DNA from: Alopecurus myosuroides
Taxonomy: Eukaryota > Streptophyta > Magnoliopsida > Poales > Poaceae
Reading direction: 5' to 3'
DNA length: 64,000 bases
Assembly: GCA_028641055.1 (NCBI GenBank)
Contig: CM054060.1
Coordinates: forward strand, 208,716,445-208,780,444
The notes below the pieces were generated by a model that saw nothing but the letters and a program-made list of their open reading frames with translations, made no database searches and was not told where the DNA came from. Both the position numbers and the translations under genes were made by a program. This document shows positions 34,990 through 44,345 of this stretch, one piece after another; within the stretch, counting starts at the first letter, position 1, and each line of letters begins with the position of its first letter.

Positions 34990-37715
34990 TGTAAGGTCCC
35001 CCAGAACCACTGTTCTAGGACACCTCCGATATGCATACATTCACGATCCCAGATCACACCAGCCGTGAACAACATATCAAGTTGGTACATAGATACAATA
35101 TCCATTACACGATTGCACAAAACACTTACAAAAGAGACATGGTCACCTGACCAAGTATAACACAACTGCCACGCAGGGCAAACACACAACACACACGGAG
35201 GAAGACTAAACACACACAAACGTAGTAGAGCCCAAGTCACGCCTTAACCTACAGGCTGCTGACCGGGAGACGATCCTAGTTCGCAAAGCCATCAACTTCG
35301 TACTCCTCTTCGAAGATCTCCTTCTGAGACTCCTTCTCGATGTCTGGCAAGTAAATACGAGGGATGAAACCAATATGAGTAAATTTTAATGTACTCAGCA
35401 AGACACCCATCATGTAGCTTACCAAAATGCAAGTATGCTTATATAGTGTAGTAGGTAGGCTATACATAGGGTTCACTATCCATGATGTATGAAAGAATAT
35501 CATAGTTGATTTTGGAAATCTCTATATCTTTGTTGAAGAAGATACTTCAAAAGAAAATAATATAGTTTTTCTTTCTCTTGTAGAGATCACATGTACAAGA
35601 GGTTTTGAAAAACTTTGTTAAAAGAAGGTTTTCCCTTTGCAAAACTTCTTGGAATCAAATTCGAGTTTTTGTTTAGAAAAGAAAGATTTTCTTTGCAAAA
35701 CTCCTTGTAAAACAACTTCTGGCTTTGGTACCTCCACGGTACAAGGTTTCCTCCTTTCAGTACTTCATAAGTCCAACACCTTTTTGAAAACTCCTTTTTG
35801 AAAACATTGACACAATGCTAGCTACATGGCCATTCAACTGTCCATATCCAAGGCCGCGGCTATTCCGAATAGTTCTACTCTGCAGAGGTGTACACAATCC
35901 ACCAGATTCAGTACATCCGCCGTGAACAACCACGGACTGTAACAACAGTATGTAAACATCAGATAACCGATCCTAACCATCCACTATGTTCAAGCTAGAA
36001 TATGCATATCTCTTCAGTTGGGTTTGTGCTCCCCGGCATCAGGTCCCACCTTGCCTAGACAGGAGCCCCAACTGCTGCGACCGGGAGGTCACTTAATCCC
36101 TCACTTTTTATGTCGCACGTTTCATAACTAGGCGGCAATCAGTTCGAGGGCACGACGACACTTATAGCAAATTGAGATAGAACACACACTAACAAAAACA
36201 AACTTCAAGTTAAGCCCCGTGCCCATGTTGGGGTAAAGTGGCGGTACGGTAGAGGTTGTCCGGTGAAGACTAGGTTATGTGTCATTTTTGTAAAACACCA
36301 TTTTCCCAAAAATGACCACTTCCACAATCCTCCGGTGAATAAGGCTTCGCCTTTCCACCGGGTTTTCCATAAAGCCTTTGTTTTTCAAAAACATATTTTT
36401 AGGGTGTCCACATAGGGACTTATACTTTTGATGGTAATAAATACCATATGGTGGCTATGGGCTTGGTAACACCAAGTATCAACTGCTGGCATAGTAATAG
36501 TATATATTAATAGTAGTAGTCACTCAAAAATAGTTATTGGTAATCAAAGTTTTTAAAAAACTTTCAGAAGTAAAACATACATGATAGATAATGATAAGTG
36601 TATTATAACAGCAAGCATCAGGATGACTTGCCTTAAGTCTCTTAATGTCCTTGGCCTTGAAGTAGTTTGAACTTGACGCACAGCTCCACAACTGCTTCTT
36701 CTTCTCCTTCGTTTTCTAACGTCGTAAAAGAATAAAAGACACACACTCAGAACTAAAGGTCAAACAACTAAAAAAAACAACACATACAACAAGCAAACTT
36801 ATACTAGCGCAATCACTCGAACGTTATCGAGAAAACTATCTCACAACTTTGAGGGTACAAAACTGTCGTCATACCATATATGGAGTGGATGTACCACTCT
36901 CATAATAAGATATTCAAGAAGCTAAAAATATAGATTGTGGTTACAAAAGGTGAGGCTACTAAAATAATAACAATCAATCAATACAATACCCATGGCAGTG
37001 GGTATTAACAACACACGAGCAATCCTCACCAAACAAGTTCATGACTAAACTAATGAATAGTTAACAAGATACTACTAACCACAACAACACTAGCACAACA
37101 ATAACATGAGTACAATACTCATGCTAAGGTAAACCCTCATACAATCTCCAAACAGCAAGCAAACACACCACAGATGAATAGGCTAGTTACTGACTATACT
37201 TATGCCTACTCAAAGTTATGGAATCCATCAATCATGAAAATAAACAAACAAACCAGTGGCTCAACCAATGGTAACAAGTCATAAAACATAATCTAAATCA
37301 GAATCATCACAAAAGATAATAAGGCTAGAACATACATAACAACCGGAGTCCACTAACAGCATACTAGTATGAGAATTCTACACAAGCATACTATAAGAAA
37401 TAATTGTACTCTACAACTAATATCAACAAGCAACTTCACAAGTCAAGTTATAAAAACAGAAGTAATAATATCCTAAACATGCTAGGATAATCATACACTC
37501 ATAAAATGAAAGACAACAATACTAGAGCAACTCAAACAATCTAGTGGTGACACTAGTTCATCACTAGAGAAGCAAACAATGCTACAAGGATGCATGATCC
37601 TAAACAAGCAGGTATGAAGGTAAAAACCTACTAACGGCACACACCACTTTACACATGCTAGTAAGCAAAAACACTAAGATAATTTTATGAAAACATCTAC
37701 TAAGCAAGCATCAAT
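34990..37715 (-). repeat. 5' LTR of outer element, truncated
   Basis: Matches 10624-13395 in order and orientation, including TGTAAGGTCCCCCAGAACC, then stops matching abruptly near 37715 (after aagcaagcatcaatc). The outer ~3.2 kb of the LTR, including its promoter block, is missing. The copia sequence that should flank it is absent, so a deletion removed this side. Confidence 0.8.
35276..35343 (-). CDS. LTR-embedded terminal exon, copy B (acceptor intact)
   Basis: Acceptor ttacttgccAG then AC ATC GAG, phase 1, giving Asp followed by IEKESQKEIFEEEYEVDGF and a stop after two more residues. The frame, the phase and the AC start are the same as in exon 3 of the nested Tekay LTR, although the peptides are not clearly homologous; both are short and strongly acidic. 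Upstream exons cannot be assigned confidently. The LTR is truncated, so this copy has no promoter. Confidence 0.4.
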
Positions 37716-38310
37716 CGAAATGCTTCAAATTAGAAATGAAACAAAAGTTAGCACCACACTCTAATTCTAGGTCATTTTTAAAATGCACGTACTAACACTA
37801 GTTTAAATCAAATAACCATGCCATTGATATACTAATGACATCAATCTTTTCTTAAATAACATACAAAAATTTAAGCAGAACATAATTGGTACCACATATA
37901 TGCAGTTAGTTAATGGACTTAATATGTAATAACAAGCCTAGAATTTATGCCCACATTCGAATGGGACAATAGAACTTGCAGATAGACAAAATGCCATCAA
38001 AATCATGTATAGCTAATTCCTAACTTGCATATACCAATCGCTCTATTCTACAAGCTCTAGAATCCAGGACCTAAAATCATTAGCGGACCCGGGAATAGAT
38101 TCAAGCTCGGAAAAACAGTCAGTTACAAGGCTTAATGTGTATTTTTTTTCTATGAAATAAACTTCAACTACACTGTTCCGACCGCTGGGTAATAGGGGGC
38201 GATGGGTTCGCAGTTGCATATGTAGAATCCCCGTCTACAGATCCAACTTGCTTGCATGTCTCTACAAACCATTGGATCTTTAATACTAAACTAGGGCTAG
38301 ATATATCTGT
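37716..38310. other. Intergenic or intronic DNA at the border of the host-like island
   Basis: AT-rich sequence with no retroelement similarity that I can see. It lies downstream, on minus, of the ORF at 38311-38604 and may be its 3' flank or intron. No other feature found. Confidence 0.4.
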
Positions 38311-38604
38311 TTAGGGAAGCACCTTAGACTCCTCGTCGGAGACGACCTCCTCGAACTCTGGTACCTCCCCCATGGGGTCCCCCAGATCGGACAGGAGAGA
38401 GAGTCCCGACGCTTCCACCACCGGAGGATGCGATGACAGCGAATCGCCATGGCCAGCCGCACCTACGGCGACGACAGCAGATGCCGCGCCGACGTTATTC
38501 CCCTGCATCGGATCCAGACATGAGGTCCAACCGACATGGTGGGCCGCACCTTCGGTGCTGGCAGCAGATGATGCGACGGCGTCCTCCATTCCTCGCGAAA
38601 CCAT
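38311..38604 (-). CDS. Hypothetical protein, host-like (97 aa) with own promoter
   Basis: Minus-strand ATG at 38604 (MVSRGMEDAVASSAASTEG...) to TAA at 38311. The protein is Ala/Ser/Gly-rich and ends in an acidic tail (EFEEVVSDEESKVLP). It has grass-like GC-rich codon use, a TATA box 111 bp upstream and a plausible 5' UTR. No known domain. It may be the first exon of a longer, truncated gene: a weak donor (AAG|GTGCTT) lies just before the stop. Divergent from the exonuclease gene, with about 580 bp between start codons. Confidence 0.45.
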   Translation of the reverse strand: MVSRGMEDAVASSAASTEGAAHHVGWTSCLDPMQGNNVGAASAVVAVGAAGHGDSLSSHPPVVEASGLSLLSDLGDPMGEVPEFEEVVSDEESKVLP

Positions 38605-38714
38605 CTCAAGGTTGGGGGAGAAGGAGGGAGGCGTTAGGGCCGGAGCAAAGTGGTTTTTTTGCTAGATTTGGGGCCAGAATTATGAGGGAGGGAGGCGATG
38701 CAAGCAGGAGGGGC

Positions 38715-38721
38715 ATTTATA
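38715..38721 (-). promoter_or_regulatory. TATA box for the 38604 gene
   Basis: TATAAAT on minus (cagtataaatgcccc), 111 bp before the ATG, with C/T-rich leader downstream. Confidence 0.55.
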
Positions 38722-39038
38722 CTGACTGTTATTTTGAGGGCCGTTGGGCCTGCTGACGTGTAGGCATGCATGTCTCTGCATGCTCTCCCGTGGGCTGACT
38801 TTGTCAAACACAGAGTGATGTGACATTTAGTCATTGTCAAGCGGGGCCAGAACGACTCAGGGCCACCTATCAGTCGATTCTTCCCGCGAACACAACTATC
38901 ATTTGCGTGGGAGGTCAAACGGCCACCCACGGTGACGAACGTGTATATGCATCCTGCCTCGTTTTCAGTTGCCATTAGTTTCCCGTTCGTTCACCTACTC
39001 GCTTGGGTTCACACACCTTCGTTCCACACACGCCTTCG

Positions 39039-39046
39039 ATATTTAG
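39039..39046 (+). promoter_or_regulatory. Weak TATA-like element for the exonuclease gene
   Basis: ATATTTAG, about 140 bp before the ATG at 39186, followed by a C/T-rich leader rich in TTCC and CCATCG repeats. Weak match, supported mainly by position. Confidence 0.3.
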
Positions 39047-39185
39047 GCGGTTGCCATTTTCAGTTGCCATTTGCGCTCCTTCCGTTCATCATTTTCCTCG
39101 ACTCTTCTTCCAAACCCATCGAACCCATCGAATCCAGACTTCATCTTCCCCGACTCTTCTTCCAAGCCCACGACGGAGACTTGTC

Positions 39186-39684
39186 ATGGACGATCGCGTA
39201 CCAACCACGGAGGTTCTCGACGTCCCTGTCCACGGCGGCACCGTGCTGAAGGTGATTTAACCAACGAGGAACGTGTCTTGGAGACTGCCCTGGAAAATTT
39301 CGAGCAATGGCTTCAGCCTGAAAGGCACAAGTTCTTGGGCCTCGACCTAGAGTACACACGTAGCCATGCTTGCAAACCCCATGCCGTCGCCCTCGTGCAA
39401 ATCTCCATGCGCAGACACATCCTCGTGTACCACTGGTGCAGGTCGCCGCAGACAGATCATGGACAAAAGTTGCTGCAAGATTTCTTTTCAACAAAGAAGA
39501 TCACGTTCGCAAGCGTGGACACGACGGGCGACAAGAAGGCTCTTGCCCAATCAGGCTTCTTTCTGCAACCACAGTGCCACCATGACATCCAAATAGAATT
39601 CGGGGTACCCAAATTTGGAATGGATACTCTAGCAGGAAATATCATAGACACTTCGTACCTCGAGATGAAATCTGGATACCCACC
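39186..39684 (+). pseudogene. 3'-5' exonuclease (RNase D/WRN-exo type), N-terminal part
   Basis: Host-type gene. ATG at 39186 begins MDDRVPTTEVLDVPVHGGT. One base is missing near 39257, so this frame stops at 39258, and the coding frame continues one base over with NEERVLETALENFEQWL. Exo I motif FLGLDLEYT gives the Asp and Glu of the DEDD family; FASVDTTGDKKAL fits the Exo II region; DIQIEFGVPKFGMDTLA follows. The frame is cut after SGYPP by the Tat element at 39685. The family digests nucleic acid 3' to 5' using two metal ions. Intact relatives in grasses are small single-domain proteins of about 200-250 residues. The remaining part is at 52495. Confidence 0.85.
39680..39684. repeat. Target site duplication CCACC, left copy
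   Basis: CCACC precedes the LTR and recurs exactly at 52490-52494 after the other LTR. Confidence 0.95.
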
Positions 39685-40177
39685 TGACGAAGATATGGAC
39701 TCTGGACCCTGCGGGTAAGGACACCCCCTCTCAGGCCCAAGGCCAAGGCCCAAGAAGAGGCGCCTTTGGAATACTCCAGAAGGCCCAAGTGAAGCCCACC
39801 CGAACTAACTTGCGGGTTAAGCTAGGAAACTTGTAAACCGACCTAACTTGAGTTCGAATCCTCTCCGGGTAAAACTCGAGACCTGGCCGCCTATATAAGG
39901 CCAGGAGAGCCCCCAAGGAGGGGACCAAGCAATTACCGCACAACCGAAAAGCCTTGAACTCGAGACCGACTCTCGACTCGAGCACATCATTGTAACCGAT
40001 CTAATCTTCAATACAGATCGACAAGAGGCAGGAGTAAGGGTTTTACCTCTACGAGGGCCCCGAACCTGGGTAAATCTCGCCCCCTGTCTAGCCGACGATT
40101 TCACCAGCGCTCATGACTTCTCCTAGTCGAAACCCGATAGGGTCACCTAAGGGATTTGTAGAGTCAAAGATTCGACA
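39685..40177 (+). repeat. 5' LTR of the Tat element
   Basis: 493 bp, TGACGAAG to GATTCGACA, same length as the 3' copy. TATATAAGG at 39892-39900; the gag frame opens within it at 40113. Confidence 0.95.
39892..39900 (+). promoter_or_regulatory. TATA box of the Tat LTR
   Basis: TATATAAGG in gcctatataaggccagg, about 207 bp into the LTR; transcription would start near 39925. Confidence 0.75.
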
Positions 40178-43100
40178 ATTGGCGCCGACCGTGGGGACCG
40201 CGGGCGCTGGATCACCGGCATCTTCGGCTTCATCGACGTCCAACTCCCGTTGGAAACCATCGACTACGGCTCCGAGCAATCCTATACGGATCGGATCTGT
40301 CGTGGTCACACCTCACTCGCCGGAATCACGCCCGGTATTCGAGGATCTGGAGAAGAGCGTCACCCTGACGTTCGGGAGCTTCAACTTCGTGACGAACCGA
40401 GACGAAATCCTCCACTTCACGGATGAATCTGACAACGAATCTGGAGCCGTCAACTCGCGCTTTCCTGTGGAGAAAAGCGGCGAATCCATCCGATTCAACG
40501 CAGCGGACTACCACGCCCTCTCGACAGAGGAACCATCTCGGGTACGGGAAGCTTTCCAATCTGCGCCTAGGACGCACGGGCCGCGATTGGCCCAAGTCTG
40601 CATGACCGGATCGGAACCACCCCCGGAAACCGAATTCAGCGCAACCGAGCGCAATATAATCGGCGTCTCGCGGGAGGCCTGGAACAGAGCCAAAGAAGCC
40701 ATGCGAAAGAGTCAGCCACCCGCGGCAGGAGCGCCACAGGAGGATCTAACCGCCTACCACTACCATCTAGTGAGAGAGGCCTCGACCATCAAAGACGCCC
40801 GAGCAGATCTAGCCCGTCGCAGAAGAGCAGCGGACGAGTCAAGCCTGCGACGAGCCGAGCAGTCCCTTGCGCCCTCGGTCGGTACCCAGCACGCAAGGAA
40901 GGGACATGCTGCATCATCCAGGGACTACGAGTCCATGGCTGGGACCAGCAGGTCGACCACATCCTCCTTCATGAGGGTCGACGACGATGGCAACGTCTAC
41001 CCGCAAACCCACGCTGCTGCAGTCCTAGCCGCAGCAACTTACATGCAGATGAACCAACCGACGAAAAGCGATCCTCGGGCGGAACAGTACAAGCAAATTC
41101 GCAAGGGGCTAGGATTGGCGGCTGCAAGGCTCGCCTCTCACGATCGCAAAAAGACTGAAGAACAATTGGAGAAGGAGCGACAGGAGAAGGACAAAGATAA
41201 GGAAACGCCCCGCAGGCACAGAAGCTCCTCCCCGAGAAAAGACAAATCGCCACGTCGTGGTCGAGGAAAAGAAGCCCGCCGCCGCGGTGACAGTCGAAGC
41301 AGCAGCGACGACAGTCCAAGAGAGAAAAGCTCACGACACCACAACAGCCGCTCGCGAAAACGAAGCAAGGAGCCACGGAAGGACGCTGACCGCGATCGGC
41401 CCGGACGCGATGCGCGATCCGACATCGCGCAGAACAAGGTGGACAGGGCAAGGGCGTCAAGATATCGCGACCGATCATCATCCGGCTCTTCAGATGACGA
41501 AACCTGCGGCGCACTCTGTTTCGCCCGCAGCATTCGCGAAACACCCCTACCCAAACGGTTCAAACTCAGCACGGAAGTGACAAAGTACGACGGCTCGCTC
41601 GAGCCTTCTCAATGGTTAAGCGACTACCTCACGGAAGTAAAGTGCCAACGTGGGAACAAGAACACGGCTATGCAATACCTCAATTTGCATCTAGTTGGAG
41701 CGGCCCGCAGTTGGCTGGAGAGGAGACCAAGATCTTGCTACGCATCATGGGATGACTTGCACCGCGATTTCTGCAAAAACTTCCAGTCGACGTACAAGAG
41801 GCCAGCTACAATCGAGGAACTACGAGCCTGTAAACAGAAAAGCGGCGAGTCTACCCGAGAATACATCCAGCGGTGGACCACACTTAGGAACACCGCGGGA
41901 ACCATCTCGGAAGAGGTGGCGATCGAGGCTTTCGCTAAAGGCACGAGAAGAACTGCCTTTCGGGAAGAACTAGGCAGAGCAGCGCCTAAAACTATCGGGG
42001 AGCTAATGATCATAGCCGAAAAATGGGCTAATGGAGAAGACGCAGTGCGCAACGAAAGAGGGTCATCACCCTCACACGAAGACGACCGCCATGGGCGAAG
42101 AAAAAGAAGGAAATACTATGACCACGAGGATAGAGAGGAATTAGTGGCGGCAGAATTCACGCGAAGTCGCGAATCTGGTCGCCGCGGAAGCCGCGAGTGT
42201 AAACCTAAGGCAGAAGAAAAATCCCCCGAGGAAGATCTTGATGCATACTGCTCGCTACATCTATTTACAGATAAGCGCACGGGCAAAACTAAGGCAACAC
42301 ACCTTCTTAAGGACTGCCGAAAGTTTCACGACATCTCGGAGGCACTCGCCAGGAAAAGATTTGCATCCACCCAAAACTACCCGCCGCTGCCAGGAGGAGG
42401 ACAACAATTCCAGCCGCCACCACCACCTCCACCAGCAAATCCAAACATGGCGCTAGCCGCACTACCTGCGCCACCACCACAAAACAATGGAGCCAATGCA
42501 TACCCGAACCCGGCAGGACAACTCGTGATGATACAGAAGGTATGCCCCTCTCGCAGAGCTCAAAAGACTAACACGAGGCAATTGTGCATGGCAGTGCAGA
42601 CACCACCGACAAAAACCGAGTACCTGAAGATGGCGGATCAACCAATCACGTTTTCGATGAAAGACCATCCGCCACGAGTCTATCGACCAGGACACGCCGC
42701 CCTTGTCATCCAAGCTCAAATTGGTAATTATGACCTGGCCCGCGTATTCATGGACGGTGGCAGTGGCATTAACATCATCTACGCGGATACACTCCGTCGA
42801 ATGAACAAGAATCTGGACGGCCTAACGGAATCAGAAACATCCTTCCACGGGATAGTTCCGGGCAAGGCAATCCGTCCACTCGGAACAATCAACCTAGAAG
42901 TCGTATTGGGCTCTCCAAGCAACTACAGAAGGGAATTCCTGGACTTCGAAGTCGTCGACTGGCCCTCACAGTACCACCCCATTCTTGGTCGAACAGCGTT
43001 CGCCAGATTCATGGCCGTACCACATTACGCGTATTTGAAGCTCAAGCTACCCGGCGAATACGGTGTGATCACCATCGACGGAGACTTCCAGAAATCGGAC

Positions 43101-43319
43101 AAGTGCGACATAGAATTTAATGAGATCGCAAAATCTTTCGGGATACAAGAAGAACTTCAAGAATTGGCAAAAACCACGGATCACTCCGTTATGCCCCTCA
43201 CGAAGAAAAACGCGCCTGAACTGGAATTCAGCGCCAACAGCGACACTCGCAAGCATCAAGTGCACCCGACGGATTCTGCAAAGACAGCGATGGTTTCAAC
43301 AACCCTCTCGCCAGCATAG
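40113..43319 (+). pseudogene. gag: gag-protease of the Tat element, frame opens in the LTR
   Basis: Open from an ATG inside the 5' LTR (40113), through the primer site, for 1068 codons. Residues about 360-460 are Arg/Ser/Lys-rich with SR/RS dipeptides (RRHRSSSPRKDKSPRRG). The Retrotrans_gag capsid domain is at about 490-660 (CFARSIRETPLPKRFKLS; MQYLNLHLVGAARSWLE; FCKNFQSTYKRPATIEELRA; GESTREYIQRW). A Cys/His cluster (YCSLH...THLLKDCRKF) replaces a classic CCHC knuckle. A Pro-rich linker follows, then the aspartic protease: FMDGGSGINIIYADTLRRM, with PILGRTAFARFMAVPHYAYL. A TAG at 43317 interrupts the frame just before RT. A downstream Met near 40602 is an alternative start. Confidence 0.88.
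40179..40196 (+). other. Primer binding site of the Tat element
   Basis: TTGGCGCCGACCGTGGGG one base after the LTR end. This is the TTGGCGCC-type site shared by grass Tat elements (tRNA-Arg has been proposed for RIRE2), unlike the Met site of the Tekay elements. Confidence 0.85.
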
Positions 43320-44345
43320 GAAGACGCGCTCGTCAAACTCCTCCGTGAGTACTGGGAGATTTTCGCCTGGCAGCCCTCAGATATGCCGGGAATACCCAGA
43401 GAGTTTGCCGAGCACTCACTCGAAGTTTTTCCTGACGCCAAACCCATCAAACAGACGACTCGACGATTTTCAGAACCCAAGCAGAAGGCGCTTGGAGAGG
43501 AAGTAAACAGATTGCTAGCCGCAAATTTCATTAGGGAGATCAAGATATCCACCTGGTTAGCAAACCCGGTGTTGGTCCCCAAGAAGAACACGGATATCCT
43601 TTGGGTGTGCATCGACTACACGTCATTGAATAAGCACTGCCCCAAGGACAATTTTCCTTTACCACGGATCGACCAGATCGTGGATTCTACGGCAGGCTGC
43701 CAACGCCTCTCCTTCCTGGACGCCTATTCGGGATATAATCAGATCCGAATGAAAAGGGAAGACGAAGAGAAGACGGCATTCATCACACCCCACGGTGTCT
43801 ACTGCTACACGACAATGCCCTTCGGGCTGAAGAACGCAGGCGCAACATATCAGCGCTGCATGCAAAAAGGCCTCGCCAATCTCATTGGCAAGAACGTACA
43901 GGTGTACGTTGACGACATTGTCATCAAAACTCGAGTAGAGGACACACTCCTCGAGGACATCAGAGAAACTTTCGACGCCCTTAATGCATATCGGATTAAG
44001 CTCAATCCGACCAAATGCGTTTTCGGCGTCCCTGCAGGAAAACTACTCGGGTACCTGGTATCCGCCAGAGGCATTGAAGCCAACCCGGAGAAAATACAAG
44101 CCATCCTGACTATGAAGGAGCCAACCAATCTACGCGGAGTCCAGCAGCTCGCAGGACGACTAGCCGCCCTAAGCAGGTTCATCGCACGATTGGGAGAGCA
44201 AGCGTTACCCTTCTACAAATTACTGAAGAAGACGGACAAATTCGAGTGGACACCGGAAGCTAAACAAGCGTTCGCAGACTTGAAGCGATCGTTGCAAAGC
44301 AGGCGCGTCCTTGCAACACCGCAAGAAAGAGAGCCACTTTCCTAT
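43320..44345 (+). pseudogene. pol: pol, reverse transcriptase of the Tat element
   Basis: In frame with gag after the TAG. RT motifs: WVCIDYTSLNKHCPKDNFP, LSFLDAYSGYNQIRM, KTAFITPHGVYCYTTMPFGL, and YVDDIVIK with catalytic aspartates. The thumb/connection follows (LLGYLVSARGIEANPEKIQA; LAGRLAALSRFIARLGE) and the start of RNase H (FEWTPEAKQAFADLK). The frame breaks near 44338 by loss of one base, giving a TAG at 44349; RNase H goes on in the next frame. Confidence 0.92.

Larger units (their letters stand above)
10624..37715 (-). mobile_element. Outer Tekay/Del-like gypsy element, non-autonomous, with the intact element nested inside
   Basis: Minus-strand order: truncated 5' LTR (37715-34990), primer site, leader ORF, mini-gag, AT-rich spacer, PPT (16616-16601), 3' LTR (16600-10624). 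A 15.1-kb plus-strand element (17457-32560) inserted into the spacer. Subtracting it, the internal region is only about 3.3 kb and has no RT, integrase or RNase H, so pol is absent. The 3' end phrase (aatctcgggacgagattctt then aagggggaaagg) is typical of Tekay-type chromoviruses and resembles the 3' end of the nested element. The LTR end at 10624 interrupts copia gag; a candidate target duplication ATTGA (10619-10623) cannot be confirmed because the other outer end is lost. Confidence 0.75.

Noticed and set aside
40326..41572. Long minus-strand open frames opposite gag
   Set aside because: They are shadows of the Arg/Ser-rich gag reading frame on the opposite strand.
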